A stretch of DNA of 64,000 nt from Aeromonas enteropelogenes (GTDB taxonomy: Bacteria; Pseudomonadota; Gammaproteobacteria; Enterobacterales; Aeromonadaceae), in contig NZ_CDCG01000004.1 in NCBI RefSeq assembly GCF_000819845.1, positions 186,001-250,000 on the forward strand, written 5' to 3'. A model generated the notes under the pieces. The model was not told the DNA's origin. It worked only from the letters and a program-made list of their open reading frames with translations, and searched no databases. Made by a program: the position numbers and the translations under genes. Positions 10,740 to 26,918 of this stretch are shown one piece after another (within the stretch, counting starts at the first letter, position 1; the number at the start of each line of letters is the position of its first letter).

Positions 10740-12017
10740 TCAGTAGTCGCCGCTTGCCCGCTTGGCAGCGGTGATCATCGGGGTGATGGTCATGCCCTGC
10801 ACCACGATGGAGAACATCACCACCGAGTAGGTCATCACCAGGATGACCTGGCGCAGGTCGACGCCGTGCTCCGGGAGCATCATGACGCCGGACGGCAGTG
10901 CCAGGGCCATCGCCATGGCCAGACCGCCGCGCAGGCCGCCCCAGGTGAGGATCCGCACCGAGAAGGTGTTGTAGGTACGGAAACGGCGGAAGGCCACATA
11001 GGGCAGGGAGACGCTGATGAAGCGGGCAGCCAGGCAGAGCGGCACCGCGATGACTAGCAGGATCCAGTCACGCCAGGCGAGATCCAGCAGCACCAGCGCC
11101 AGACCGATCAGCAGGAACAGCAGGGCGTTGAGGAACTGGTCCATCAACTCCCAGAAGTGATCCAGGTGATGGCGGCTCTGCTCGGAGAAGCCGGAGTGGC
11201 GGGTCCAGTTGCCGATCATGATGCCGGTCACCACCATGGCCAGAGCGCCGGAGACACCGATCATGTTGGCAAAGGCGAAGCCAGCGGTCGGGATGCAGAG
11301 GGTCAGCAGCAGCTCCAGAGAGCCGTCATCGGTGGCGCTGATCATCACGTGGGCGATGACCCCCAGCACGGCACCGAACAGGATGCCACCCAGGGCTTCA
11401 TGCAGGAACAGACCCGCCACGCTGCCGAAGGTGGGCTCGACGCCGCCAAATGCCACGGCAAACACGGTGGCGAAGATGACGAGGCCCACACCGTCATTGA
11501 ACAGGGACTCCCCCTCGATCTGGATGGAGATCTGGGGCGGCGCCTTCATCTTCTTGACGATGGCCAGCACGGCGATCGGGTCGGTGGGGGAGATCAGGGC
11601 ACCGAACAGCATGCAGTAGACCAGCGGCACATCCCAGCCCAGCAGCTTGGCGATGAACCAGAAGCCATAGCCGATGAGGAAGGTGGAGAGCAGGGTCGCG
11701 ACTATGGCCAGAATGGTGATCTCCCACTTCTGGCTGCGCAGCGCCTTGAGGTTGATGCCAAGGCCTCCGGCGAACAGCAGGAAGCCCAGGATCCCCTTGA
11801 GCAGGAAATTCTGGAAGTCGATGCTCTTCATGGTCTCGACGGCAAGGGGTTCCAGGTTGAACCAACCCAGTTTACCGAACAGCACCATCAGCGCGGAGAT
11901 CAGCATGGAACCGGCGGTGATGGCGATGGTGGTCTGGATCTTCACGACATACTGGTTGGCAAAGGCGATAAATATCGCCAACGCTGCCAGGAAGCAGAGT
12001 GTGTAGTAGACGCTCAT
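10740..12017 (-). CDS. CPA1-family Na+/H+ (cation/proton) antiporter
   Basis: Inner-membrane NhaP-like antiporter, 425 residues with about 12-13 hydrophobic segments. Family landmarks seen are SPTDPIAVLAIVKK, the ion-binding motif EGESLFNDGVG and the C-terminal GGLRGGLAMAMAL. It would exchange Na+ or K+ for protons in pH and salt homeostasis; ion preference cannot be read from sequence. I chose ATG 12017 (MSVYYT), preceded by a weak GAGAAAA site; an in-frame start at 12050 adds a short charged stretch atypical for the family. It is divergent from metH, with about 200 bp between them, and appears monocistronic. Confidence 0.9.
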   Translation of the reverse strand: MSVYYTLCFLAALAIFIAFANQYVVKIQTTIAITAGSMLISALMVLFGKLGWFNLEPLAVETMKSIDFQNFLLKGILGFLLFAGGLGINLKALRSQKWEITILAIVATLLSTFLIGYGFWFIAKLLGWDVPLVYCMLFGALISPTDPIAVLAIVKKMKAPPQISIQIEGESLFNDGVGLVIFATVFAVAFGGVEPTFGSVAGLFLHEALGGILFGAVLGVIAHVMISATDDGSLELLLTLCIPTAGFAFANMIGVSGALAMVVTGIMIGNWTRHSGFSEQSRHHLDHFWELMDQFLNALLFLLIGLALVLLDLAWRDWILLVIAVPLCLAARFISVSLPYVAFRRFRTYNTFSVRILTWGGLRGGLAMAMALALPSGVMMLPEHGVDLRQVILVMTYSVVMFSIVVQGMTITPMITAAKRASGDY

Positions 12018-12132
12018 AGTTATTTTTTCTCGTTTGTAAACAGCAAGCACGTATCCCTGTCGGGACGCCCATAGGGTACTCCCGGGTCATATGTTACTCA
12101 TTACCCACAAGTGAGTATATGAAGGCCATTTT

Positions 12133-12156
12133 GGACTGATAGACGGCTAGATTTCC
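12133..12156 (+). promoter_or_regulatory. Possible tandem MetJ (met-box) operator before metH
   Basis: Three adjoining 8-mers read GGACTGAT, AGACGGCT and AGATTTCC. The middle one differs from the met-box consensus AGACGTCT at one base and the last at three; the first is poor. MetJ binds tandem boxes, so the arrangement is suggestive, but MetR may be the main regulator here. Confidence 0.3.
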
Positions 12157-12219
12157 ATTTTCCAGGTTTACTGTTAGGATGCTGCTTACGCAGTTGCATG
12201 GATGTAAGAGGAAAGCGCC

Positions 12220-15927
<3,708 letters not shown>

Positions 15928-15965
15928 GAGTGAAAGGCCGGATGAAATCCGGCTGATCGTCAGGC

Positions 15966-16020
15966 AAAAAACGGCGGCATGCTCGGGCTGGTGGACCAGC
16001 CAGCCCGAAGCCGTCGTTTT
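15966..16020 (+). terminator. Probable terminator of metH
   Basis: A long imperfect inverted repeat (arms around CGGGCTGG / CCAGCC and ACGGCGGC / GCCGTCGT) starts in an A run and ends in TTTT, 39 bases after the metH stop. Confidence 0.7.
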
Positions 16021-16167
16021 CCATGGTCGCGGCGAGGAGCTGAGCGGTGAGCTCTGTGTGCGGTTTGTCTTGTTGTCAGGAGAAACAATTGGCGTTGTCT
16101 TGGCGCTGTGGCACCTTATACTCTCCCGCCCCATCCTGCCCAGGCACTGCCTTCTAGCGGAATTGTC

Positions 16168-17064
16168 ATGAAGATCGCCATTTTATCCCGTGAGCCGAAA
16201 AACTACTCCACCCGCCGTCTGGTCGAGGTGGCACAGGCCCGTGGTCACCAGGTCGAGGTGCTCGACACCCTGCGTTGTTACATGAACATCGCCTCCCACA
16301 ACCCCTCCATTCACTACGAGGGGGGGGAGCTGGAGAGTTATGACGCCGTGATCCCGCGGATCGGGGCCAGCATCACCGCCTATGGCACCGCCGTGCTGCG
16401 CCAGTTCGAGATGATGAACACCCTGGCCCTCAACAGCTCGGTGGCCATCAGCCGCTCCCGCGACAAGCTACGGGCCATGCAACTGTTGTCTCGCCACGGG
16501 GTCGGCCTGCCAGTGACCGGCTATGCCCACAGCACCCATGACGTGCCCGACCTTATCACCATGGTGGGCGGCGCCCCCCTGGTGGTGAAGCTGTTGGAGG
16601 GCACCCAGGGGATCGGCGTGGTGCTGTGCGAGACCCAGAAGGCCGCCGAGAGCGTGATCGAGGCCTTTATCCAGACCAACAACAACATACTGGTGCAGGA
16701 GTATATCCGCGAGGCCAACGGCGCCGACATCCGCTGCCTGGTGGTCAATGGCAAGGTGGTGGCGGCCATGCGCCGGCAGGCCCAGCCCGGGGAGTTTCGC
16801 TCCAACCTGCACCGGGGCGGCACCGCAGAGGCGATCAAGATCACCCCGGAGGAGCGAGCCACCGCGGTGCAGGCCGCCAAGATCATGGGGCTGGATGTGG
16901 CTGGCGTAGACATACTGCGCTCAGCCCGCGGCCCGCTGGTGCTGGAGGTCAACTCTTCCCCGGGTCTGCAGGGGGTGGAAGCTGCCTCCGGCAAGGACGT
17001 GGCGGGCAAGATCATCGAGTTTCTCGAGCTCAAGGGCAGCCGCAAGCACAAGCCTGCCGAGTAA
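16168..17064 (+). CDS. rimK: Ribosomal protein S6 L-glutamate ligase (ATP-grasp)
   Basis: RimK adds glutamate residues to the C-terminus of ribosomal protein S6 and can make poly-alpha-glutamate. It is a cytoplasmic ATP-grasp enzyme. The product is 298 residues, matching the usual 300. The N-terminal domain ([18 protein letters not shown]) is followed by the ATP-grasp core with [27 protein letters not shown], the basic loop [14 protein letters not shown] and the metal site [12 protein letters not shown] 16168 was chosen because it matches the family N-terminus; upstream in-frame codons have no homology. It is followed by a hairpin shared with the convergent kinase gene. Confidence 0.95.
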   Translation: MKIAILSREPKNYSTRRLVEVAQARGHQVEVLDTLRCYMNIASHNPSIHYEGGELESYDAVIPRIGASITAYGTAVLRQFEMMNTLALNSSVAISRSRDKLRAMQLLSRHGVGLPVTGYAHSTHDVPDLITMVGGAPLVVKLLEGTQGIGVVLCETQKAAESVIEAFIQTNNNILVQEYIREANGADIRCLVVNGKVVAAMRRQAQPGEFRSNLHRGGTAEAIKITPEERATAVQAAKIMGLDVAGVDILRSARGPLVLEVNSSPGLQGVEAASGKDVAGKIIEFLELKGSRKHKPAE

Positions 17065-17102
17065 AGGATTGTGAGTGACAAGCTGCATCAAGCAGCATAA
17101 AG

Positions 17103-17130
17103 AGAAGGCGCCCTCGGGCGCCTTCTTGTT
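17103..17130. terminator. Terminator between rimK and histidine kinase gene
   Basis: A 10-bp stem, AGAAGGCGCC (17103-17112) with GGCGCCTTCT (17117-17126), is followed by a T-rich tail. It lies between two convergent stops and probably serves both. Confidence 0.85.
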
Positions 17131-18342
17131 TCAGGGACTCATCGCCAATCGGGCGCTGAAGATGCCGTCTTCCAGCCGGGTCTCTATCTGCCAGTCCAGC
17201 TTCTCGCAGATGCGCTGGATGATGGTGAGGCCGCAGCCGTAGCCGAGGATCTGATCCGGCGCCGCCGCTGTCGGATTGCTGATGGTGAGCACCTGCCCGC
17301 GCAACTCGATCTCGATATGACCTTCGGCGTAGCTGAGGGCGTTTTTCAAGAGGTTACCCAGTGCAATGGCGAGCAGGGAGAGGGGAGCGTTTACTTCGCT
17401 TGCCTCGTCCAGTTCAAGCCGGATGTCGAGGGACTCCCGTTGCAGCAAGGGGGCAAGGCGGGCCAGCTCCCGGCGAATCAAGGGCGCCACCTGCTGTGGC
17501 GGCCGCTCCACCTCTTCTTTGCGCCCCAGCAGCAGGAAGGTCTCGGTGAGCAGGGCCATCTCGTCGGCGGCGGCGCGAATGCGGACGGTGGCGCGGGCCG
17601 CCGGGGCGGGCAGATCGGTCACCTTGCCGAGCAGGGCGGCGGAACCCTGGATCACCATGTTAGGGGTGCGCAGCTCGTGGCTGGCGAAGCGGCTGAACTC
17701 CTGCTCGCGGGCAAACACGGCGCTGACCTCTTGTTTGCCGGTCAGCAGCGCCTGTTCTATGTCCCGCAGCTCCTGCCAGGGGGCATCGGGCACGAAGTCC
17801 GCCTGATCCGGGGTGAGGTGGGCAACCCGCTGCTGCAACCGCTGCAACGGTCCAGTAATGTGGCGCACCAGCCAGATGCCAAACCCGATGAAGGCGAGCA
17901 GAAGCGCCAGCCCGATCAGCCGGGTGGCAAGATGCAGTTTGTCTTCGTAAGGATCCAGGTAATCGTCGGCGTCGTCGTTGAACACCAGATAGAGCAGCCC
18001 TTTGCCAGAGGGGTGGCGCGCCACCAGGAAGTGCTTGTCCTCCTCGCCCAGCTGATGCTCGAAAAAGCCGGGGGTCTGGTAGGGCCTGAGCCAGACCGGC
18101 AGGCGGCCGGCCTCGGTCCAGTAGCTGGAGAACTGGCGCGGGCTCGGCGCCGGCGCCGCCATGCCGAGGCGCAGCCAGTCATCGCCGTAGCGGGTCACCT
18201 CAGCCTCCAGCCAGTGGCGCAGGCTCAGCTCCTCCATCTTGTCCTCGGCCACCAGCATCAGGCCCGAGATCAGCATCAGCAGCACCAGGCCGGCCCCGCC
18301 AAGGGCCACCACCAGGCGACGGCGCAGGCTCGGCAGGCTCAT
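17131..18342 (-). CDS. Two-component sensor histidine kinase
   Basis: Inner-membrane histidine kinase of 403 residues. Helices lie near 11-32 and 140-160 and flank a periplasmic sensor of about 105 residues. A HAMP-like linker follows. The HisKA motif SHELRTP gives phospho-acceptor His222. The ATPase domain has GNLLKNALSYA (N box) and GYGCGLTII (G box). The start overlaps the stop of the response regulator gene by four bases, so the pair is co-translated. The signal is unknown. Two secreted small proteins lie just across the divergent promoter and may be sensed targets or regulated products. It resembles the QseC/PmrB-like group loosely; I do not assign a name. Confidence 0.93.
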   Translation of the reverse strand: MSLPSLRRRLVVALGGAGLVLLMLISGLMLVAEDKMEELSLRHWLEAEVTRYGDDWLRLGMAAPAPSPRQFSSYWTEAGRLPVWLRPYQTPGFFEHQLGEEDKHFLVARHPSGKGLLYLVFNDDADDYLDPYEDKLHLATRLIGLALLLAFIGFGIWLVRHITGPLQRLQQRVAHLTPDQADFVPDAPWQELRDIEQALLTGKQEVSAVFAREQEFSRFASHELRTPNMVIQGSAALLGKVTDLPAPAARATVRIRAAADEMALLTETFLLLGRKEEVERPPQQVAPLIRRELARLAPLLQRESLDIRLELDEASEVNAPLSLLAIALGNLLKNALSYAEGHIEIELRGQVLTISNPTAAAPDQILGYGCGLTIIQRICEKLDWQIETRLEDGIFSARLAMSP

Positions 18343-19007
18343 GGGGTCACCAGCCGGTAGCCCTGGCCGTGCAGGGTCTCCAGCATGGGGGTCGGAAAGG
18401 GCTTGTCGAGGGCGTTGCGCAAGGCATAGATGTGGCTGCGCAGGGCGTCGGAGTCCGGCTCCTCATCCCCCCAGACGGTGTCGAGCACCTCCTGGCGGCT
18501 GACGATGGCGGGGGCACGGCGAGCCAGCAGGGTGAGGATCCGGAACGGGATCTTGCCCAGCTTGAGTTCGACCCCGGCCCGGGTGGCACGGCCGCTGGCG
18601 GCATCGACGGTCAGCTCGCCCACGCTGATGGCACCCACGTCTCCGCGTGGCCCCCGCAGGCTGAGGGCCTGCAGGCGCACCTCCAGCTCCTCCATGGCGA
18701 ACGGCTTGACCAGATAGTCATCACCCCCCGCCTTGAAGCCGGCCAGCTTGTCCTCCAGGCTGTCGCGGGCGGTGAGAAACAGCACCGGGGTGGCAATGCC
18801 CTGCTCGCGCAGGCGGGCTACCGCGCTCAGGCCGTCCAGGCGCGGCATCATGACGTCCATGATGATGACGTCGAAGCGCTGCTCCGCCAGCAACTGCAGG
18901 GCGGCCTGGCCGTGATAGGCGCAATCCAGCCTGTGGCCCGCCAGCTCCAGATAATCCATGATGGTTTCCGCTACCTGAGGATTGTCTTCCACAACCAAAA
19001 TCTTCAT
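18339..19007 (-). CDS. OmpR-family response regulator
   Basis: DNA-binding response regulator of 222 residues. The receiver domain (1-118) has acidic residues VVEDN, phospho-acceptor Asp51 (IIMDVMMP), Thr79 (FLTARD) and Lys101 (LVKPF). The C-terminal winged helix (about 125-222) has SRQEVLDTVWG and ends in the typical HGQGYRLV hairpin. It is the first gene of the pair with the kinase. A direct repeat with an 11-base period sits 24 bases upstream of its start, as expected for autoregulation by an OmpR-type dimer. The gene is divergent from the secreted protein gene at 19096. Confidence 0.95.
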   Translation of the reverse strand: MKILVVEDNPQVAETIMDYLELAGHRLDCAYHGQAALQLLAEQRFDVIIMDVMMPRLDGLSAVARLREQGIATPVLFLTARDSLEDKLAGFKAGGDDYLVKPFAMEELEVRLQALSLRGPRGDVGAISVGELTVDAASGRATRAGVELKLGKIPFRILTLLARRAPAIVSRQEVLDTVWGDEEPDSDALRSHIYALRNALDKPFPTPMLETLHGQGYRLVTP

Positions 19008-19030
19008 GCTTTGCTCTCCTGGTCAGCGAC

Positions 19031-19049
19031 CTTTTCACGGTCTTTTCAC
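19031..19049. promoter_or_regulatory. 11-bp-period direct repeat, likely response-regulator operator
   Basis: CTTTTCAC occurs exactly twice, at 19031-19038 and 19042-19049, one helical turn apart. It lies between the divergent response regulator gene and the secreted protein gene. OmpR-family dimers bind head-to-tail repeats with this spacing. The binding protein is inferred. Confidence 0.55.
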
Positions 19050-19095
19050 ACCGGATACGGCATCCTGTGTGCCAGTGTAACCCCGAGGATCCCCG

Positions 19096-19512
19096 ATGAA
19101 GAAACCTATCTGTGCCCTGCTGTTGTTGCTCATGCTGCCATTTGGCATGGCACATGCCGCCGAATTCAAGCTGACCGGCCGCACCACCTGGCAGCTGGGG
19201 CAGCTGATGGTCAATGGTCTGCCGTTTGTGATCGACGATCAGACCCGCTTCAAGGATTGGCTCAACGAAGACGATCTGGGGGGGACCTGGGTCGATCTGG
19301 AAGGGGTGGTGCTGGACGGTGTGCGCTACGTGCGGGAAGTGGAAGCGATCGACGAAGCGGACGAGATGGAGCTGGAAGGGCCGGTCGAGCGGGGGCGGAT
19401 CTGGGGTTATACCACCTCGGACAACAGCCTGGCCCCGTTCGAAGGGCGCTGGCTCGAGCTGGAGTGCAAATTCGACGGCATGCGCCTGAGCCGCTGCCGC
19501 CAGGACGACTGA
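19096..19512 (+). CDS. Small secreted protein, DUF5666-like
   Basis: Predicted periplasmic or secreted protein of 138 residues with a clear signal peptide (cleavage after AHA, about residue 22). The mature part is acidic and looks like a small beta-barrel. The pattern GRTTWQLGQLMVNGLPFVIDD and a second strand set starting GRIWGY resemble DUF5666/OB-like folds, but I cannot confirm a family. The gene is read away from the response regulator gene, with 88 bp between them and a shared repeat operator, so it is probably a target of that two-component system. Function unknown. Confidence 0.8.
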   Translation: MKKPICALLLLLMLPFGMAHAAEFKLTGRTTWQLGQLMVNGLPFVIDDQTRFKDWLNEDDLGGTWVDLEGVVLDGVRYVREVEAIDEADEMELEGPVERGRIWGYTTSDNSLAPFEGRWLELECKFDGMRLSRCRQDD

Positions 19513-19572
19513 CACGCCAGCGGAAAATCTCTCCATCCCGGCCCATAGTTAAGGCTTCTCCTGCACTTGACC

Positions 19573-20055
19573 ATGGGCCGCCACATGAAACCCGCCATCC
19601 TTCTTCTCCTCTCTCTGCCCTTTTGTATCCAGGCTGCCGAGCGCGAACTCTGGCTGGTGGAACTGGAACACAACGACGGCCTGCGCCTGCAGTTTCAGGG
19701 AGCCGAACTCGAACTGGGCAGCGCCCGGCTGGAGGGCATTCGGCAGTTATCTGATTTGAGGCCCGGTATGCGTCTGGCCATCTGGAGCCGTGATGGCGTG
19801 GCCGAGCAGATTGCTCTGGCGCCACCCCGGCAGCCGGATGAGTGGCGGCGGGCGCAGGTACCCTTGATCGCACAAGGTGCCGGGACGCTCTCGATGGCGG
19901 GGCTGGGGGAGGTGGCGTTTGATCATCATACCCGCTGGCTCAACGGGGGGCCCGGTGACCTGCAACCCGGACGCGAGCTGGTGCTGACCCGGGATGAAGC
20001 AGGGAGCCTGCAGGAGATCCTGGTCGTCAATCCGGAAGATGAAATCACGGAATAA
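19573..20055 (+). CDS. Small secreted protein of unknown function
   Basis: Protein of about 160 residues starting with a signal peptide (MKPAILLLLSLPFCIQAA). The mature part is beta-rich with repeated strand-turn units (LQFQGAELELG, LSMAGLGEVAFD, LQPGRELVLT). It is not recognised with confidence; it is similar in size and style to the preceding secreted protein, 60 bp upstream. ATG 19573 is used; ATG 19585 gives a more standard signal peptide and is equally likely. No ribosome site stands out, which fits translation in an operon with 19096-19512. It may belong to the same two-component regulon. Confidence 0.7.
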   Translation: MGRHMKPAILLLLSLPFCIQAAERELWLVELEHNDGLRLQFQGAELELGSARLEGIRQLSDLRPGMRLAIWSRDGVAEQIALAPPRQPDEWRRAQVPLIAQGAGTLSMAGLGEVAFDHHTRWLNGGPGDLQPGRELVLTRDEAGSLQEILVVNPEDEITE

Positions 20056-20333
20056 AACCGGGAAATATCTATTCTCTGTCTTATCCAATAAGTCAGGATA
20101 TTTAAGAATATATAAAATTGTTAGATTTTATTTCATTTAAAGAGGATCGCTTATAAGTATTTAGTCATTAAAGTGATAACTCCAATTCAAACGTTTTCGT
20201 CATATTGAGATCATGAAATTAAATATTCCTGCTTGAGTCTAAATAACCTCGACTGATATGGTGGTCTGGCGTGCTGCTTGTTAATAAAAATAACCCTCTC
20301 ATTCGTGTTGTTCTCCAAAAATAAGGGGTTGCT
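20056..20333 (+). promoter_or_regulatory. AT-rich regulatory region of aerolysin gene
   Basis: This 278-bp stretch is far more AT-rich than the genes around it and contains no credible gene. It ends with AAGGGG seven bases before the aerolysin ATG, a good ribosome site. I could not fix one promoter. The composition suits silencing by H-NS-like proteins, which is inference. Confidence 0.4.
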
Positions 20334-21812
20334 ATGAAAGCACTCAAAATAACAGGCTTGTCATTAATCATTTCCGCCACGCTGGCCGCCCAGGCCGGTG
20401 CTGCAGAGCCCATCTATCCTGACCAGCTGCGGTTGTTCTCTCTTGGGGAAGATGTCTGCGGTGCTGATTATCGTCCAATTAACCGGGAAGAAGCACAGAG
20501 TGTCCGGAATAATATTGTGGCCATGATGGGGCAGTGGCAAATCAGTGGGTTGGCCAATAATTGGGTTATTCTTGGGCCAGGTTATAACGGTGAAATAAAA
20601 CCGGGTAAAGCATCGACAACTTGGTGTTATCCCACTCGTCCCGCCACGGCAGAAATACCTGTATTGCCCGCCTTCAATATTCCTGACGGCGATGCGGTGG
20701 ATGTGCAATGGCGTATGGTTCACGACAGCGCCAATTTCATCAAGCCGGTGAGTTATCTGGCCCACTATCTCGGCTATGCCTGGGTCGGAGGCGATCACAG
20801 CCAGTTTGTCGGGGATGACATGGACGTGATCCAGGAGGGGGACGACTGGGTGCTGCGTGGCAACGACGGCGGGAAATGCGACGGCTATCGCTGCAACGAG
20901 AAGAGCAGCATCCGGGTCAGCAACTTCGCCTATACCCTGGATCCGGGCAGCTTCAGCCACGGCGACGTGACCCAGTCAGAGCGTACCCTGGTCCACACCG
21001 TGGTGGGTTGGGCGACCAACATCAGCGACACGCCACAGTCCGGTTATGACGTGACCCTGAACTATACCACCATGAGCAACTGGTCCAAGACCAACACCTA
21101 TGGCCTGAGCGAGAAGGTCTCGACCAAGAACAAGTTCAAGTGGCCGCTGGTGGGGGAGACCGAGGTCTCCATCGAGATTGCCGCGAACCAGTCCTGGGCC
21201 TCCCAGAACGGAGGGGGCGTCACCACTGCGCTGTCCCAGTCGGTACGTCCGGTCGTGCCCGCCCATTCCCGGGTACCGGTGAAGATCGAGCTCTACAAGG
21301 CGAACATCTCCTATCCCTATGAGTTCAAAGCGGATATGAGCTATGACCTGACCTTCAACGGCTTTCTGCGTTGGGGTGGTAACGCCTGGCATACCCATCC
21401 CGAGGATCGTCCGACCCTGAGTCACACCTTCGCCATCGGTCCGTTCAAAGACAAGGCGAGCAGCATCCGTTACCAGTGGGACAAGCGCTACCTCCCTGGC
21501 GAGATGAAGTGGTGGGACTGGAACTGGGCCATCCAGCAGAACGGCCTTGCCACCATGCAGGACAGCCTGGCCAGGGTACTGCGCCCGGTTCGCGCCAGCA
21601 TCACGGGTGACTTCCGCGCCGAGAGCCAGTTCGCCGGCAATATCGAGATCGGCACCCCGGTGCCGCTTGGCAGCGACAGCAAGGTACGCCGTACCCGCAG
21701 CGTGGACGGTGCCAATACCGGGCTCAAGCTGGACATCCCGCTGGATGCCCAGGAGCTTGCCGAGCTGGGCTTCGAGAATGTCACGCTCTCGGTGACTCCG
21801 GCTCGCAATTAA
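20334..21812 (+). CDS. aerA: Aerolysin, pore-forming cytolysin (proaerolysin)
   Basis: Secreted channel-forming toxin that binds GPI-anchored proteins, is activated by proteolysis, heptamerises and perforates target-cell membranes. The precursor is 492 residues. A 23-residue signal peptide ends at AGA, leaving a mature chain starting AEPIYPDQLRLFSLG. Mature Cys19 (EDVCG) and the other domain-1 cysteine (TTWCYP) form the known disulphide. The GPI-glycan-binding and oligomerisation regions are well conserved (HDSANFIKP, WSKTNTYGLSEKV, WWDWNW). The activation loop KVRRTRSVDG begins at mature residue 427, the same place as in A. hydrophila aerolysin. The gene is monocistronic, with its own terminator. 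Secretion would be through the type II system, encoded elsewhere. Confidence 0.97.
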   Translation: MKALKITGLSLIISATLAAQAGAAEPIYPDQLRLFSLGEDVCGADYRPINREEAQSVRNNIVAMMGQWQISGLANNWVILGPGYNGEIKPGKASTTWCYPTRPATAEIPVLPAFNIPDGDAVDVQWRMVHDSANFIKPVSYLAHYLGYAWVGGDHSQFVGDDMDVIQEGDDWVLRGNDGGKCDGYRCNEKSSIRVSNFAYTLDPGSFSHGDVTQSERTLVHTVVGWATNISDTPQSGYDVTLNYTTMSNWSKTNTYGLSEKVSTKNKFKWPLVGETEVSIEIAANQSWASQNGGGVTTALSQSVRPVVPAHSRVPVKIELYKANISYPYEFKADMSYDLTFNGFLRWGGNAWHTHPEDRPTLSHTFAIGPFKDKASSIRYQWDKRYLPGEMKWWDWNWAIQQNGLATMQDSLARVLRPVRASITGDFRAESQFAGNIEIGTPVPLGSDSKVRRTRSVDGANTGLKLDIPLDAQELAELGFENVTLSVTPARN

Positions 21813-21836
21813 ACAAGCACACGCAACGTAACGACC

Positions 21837-21866
21837 AGACCGGGCCCAGTGCCCGGTCTTTCTTTT
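21837..21866 (+). terminator. Terminator of aerolysin gene
   Basis: A 9-bp stem AGACCGGGC (21837-21845) / GCCCGGTCT (21851-21859) with a CCAGT loop is followed by TTCTTTT. Confidence 0.9.
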
Positions 21867-21890
21867 GCACTGGTCGGGCGTGTTAATGGG

Positions 21891-21918
21891 TTGTACTTTG
21901 CAAAACCCCACTTATACT
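21891..21918 (+). promoter_or_regulatory. Sigma-70 promoter of the thiamine operon
   Basis: TTGTAC (21891-21896), a 16-base spacer and TATACT (21913-21918) lie just upstream of the TPP aptamer, placing the transcript start close to the riboswitch 5' edge. Confidence 0.7.
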
Positions 21919-21926
21919 GGCGCCAT

Positions 21927-22023
21927 CTTGTCGGAGTGCTGACCGTCGAACGACGCTAAGCTGAGACCGTTAATTCGGGATCCGTGGAACCTGATCAGGT
22001 TAAGACCTGCGAAGGGAAACAAG
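21927..22023 (+). promoter_or_regulatory. TPP riboswitch (THI box)
   Basis: Thiamine pyrophosphate aptamer controlling thiC and the operon behind it. The conserved elements are in order: closing arm CTTGT (21927-21931), CGGAGTGC, CTGAGA (21961-21966), GATCCGTGGAACCTGATCAG, the GGTTAAGACCTGCGAAGGGA segment, and the 3' arm ACAAG (22019-22023). A 275-nt leader with further hairpins separates it from the thiC start. No T-run terminator follows, so control is more likely translational or Rho-dependent. Confidence 0.95.
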
Positions 22024-25937
<3,914 letters not shown>

Positions 25938-25948
<11 letters not shown>

Positions 25949-26714
25949 TGCCGCATCTCTCAGTGACAAAGAGTATCTCAGATACGGCCGCCAGCTGATG
26001 CTGGCGGAAGTGGGGGAGGCGGGTCAGGCGCGGCTCAAAGATAAGTCCGTGCTGATCGTGGGCCTCGGCGGGCTCGGCTCGCCGCTCGCCCTCTATCTGG
26101 CCGGGGCCGGTGTGGGCACCCTCTGGCTCGCCGATGGCGACACGGTGGATTCCAGCAACCTGCCGCGCCAGATCCTGTTCGATAGCGAGGCAGTCAACCA
26201 CTCCAAGGCGGAGCTGGCCCGCGAGTGCTTGGCCGCTCACAACCCGCTGGTGGAGCTGATCGCCATCAACCAGCGACTCGATGCCGCCAGCCTGCCGGAG
26301 TTTGTGGCTGAGGTGGATTTAGTTGTCGATTGCTGCGACAACCTGGCCACCCGCCAGGCCATCAACGCCGCCTGCGTGGCCCAGGGCAAGCCCTGGATCT
26401 CCGCCGCCGCTGTGGGTTGGCAGGGGCAGCTGATGGCGCGCACAAGCTTTGATCACGCCTGCTACGCCTGCCTCTATTCGCAGGATACGAAAGTCAGTCA
26501 GAGCTGCGAGACCAGCGGCGTCACCGGCCCTTTGGTCGGGGTGATGGGCACCTTGCAGGCGCTGGAGGCACTGAAAGTGTTGCTCGGCCTGCCGAGCCCG
26601 GTCGCTGGCACATTGCGCCGCTTCGATGCGCTGGCCCATCAGTGGCAGACCCTCACTCTGGCCCCCGATCCCGATTGCCCGGTTTGCGGGCCGCACAAGG
26701 AAATCACCCCATGA
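25938..26714 (+). CDS. thiF: ThiS adenylyltransferase
   Basis: E1-like enzyme that adenylates the C-terminal glycine of ThiS before sulfur loading for the thiazole ring. It has 258 residues. The nucleotide-binding loop is GLGGLGSP, followed by [13 protein letters not shown] and the DCCDN motif. Zinc is held by CYAC and CPVC pairs, and a conserved cysteine lies in SQSCETSG before the crossover region GPLVGVMG. The start codon lies inside thiDE and the stop overlaps the thiS start (ATGA), indicating tight translational coupling. MoeB is a paralog, but the thi operon context settles the role. Confidence 0.94.
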
Positions 26715-26917
26715 CCTTGACCATTCGACTCAACGATAAAGCCCAGCCGCTGGCGGTTGGGCAGAGCGTGGCCGACCTGCTGGCCGCCCAGGGCGTCCAT
26801 CCCCAGGGGGTGGCGGTGGCCCTTAACGGCGCCGTGCTGCCCCGTGGCCGCTGGGCCGAGACCCGTCTCAATGACGGGGACGAACTCCACCTCTTCACTG
26901 CCATTGCAGGAGGCTGA
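26711..26917 (+). CDS. thiS: Sulfur-carrier protein ThiS
   Basis: Ubiquitin-like sulfur carrier of 68 residues that delivers thiocarboxylate sulfur to ThiG. It has the expected beta-grasp pattern (MTLTIRLND ... [15 protein letters not shown] ... [10 protein letters not shown]) and ends in the essential Gly-Gly. The start overlaps the thiF stop, and thiG begins one base after its stop. ThiF, ThiS and ThiG are therefore made in close stoichiometry. Confidence 0.95.
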   Translation: MTLTIRLNDKAQPLAVGQSVADLLAAQGVHPQGVAVALNGAVLPRGRWAETRLNDGDELHLFTAIAGG

Positions 26918-26918
26918 C

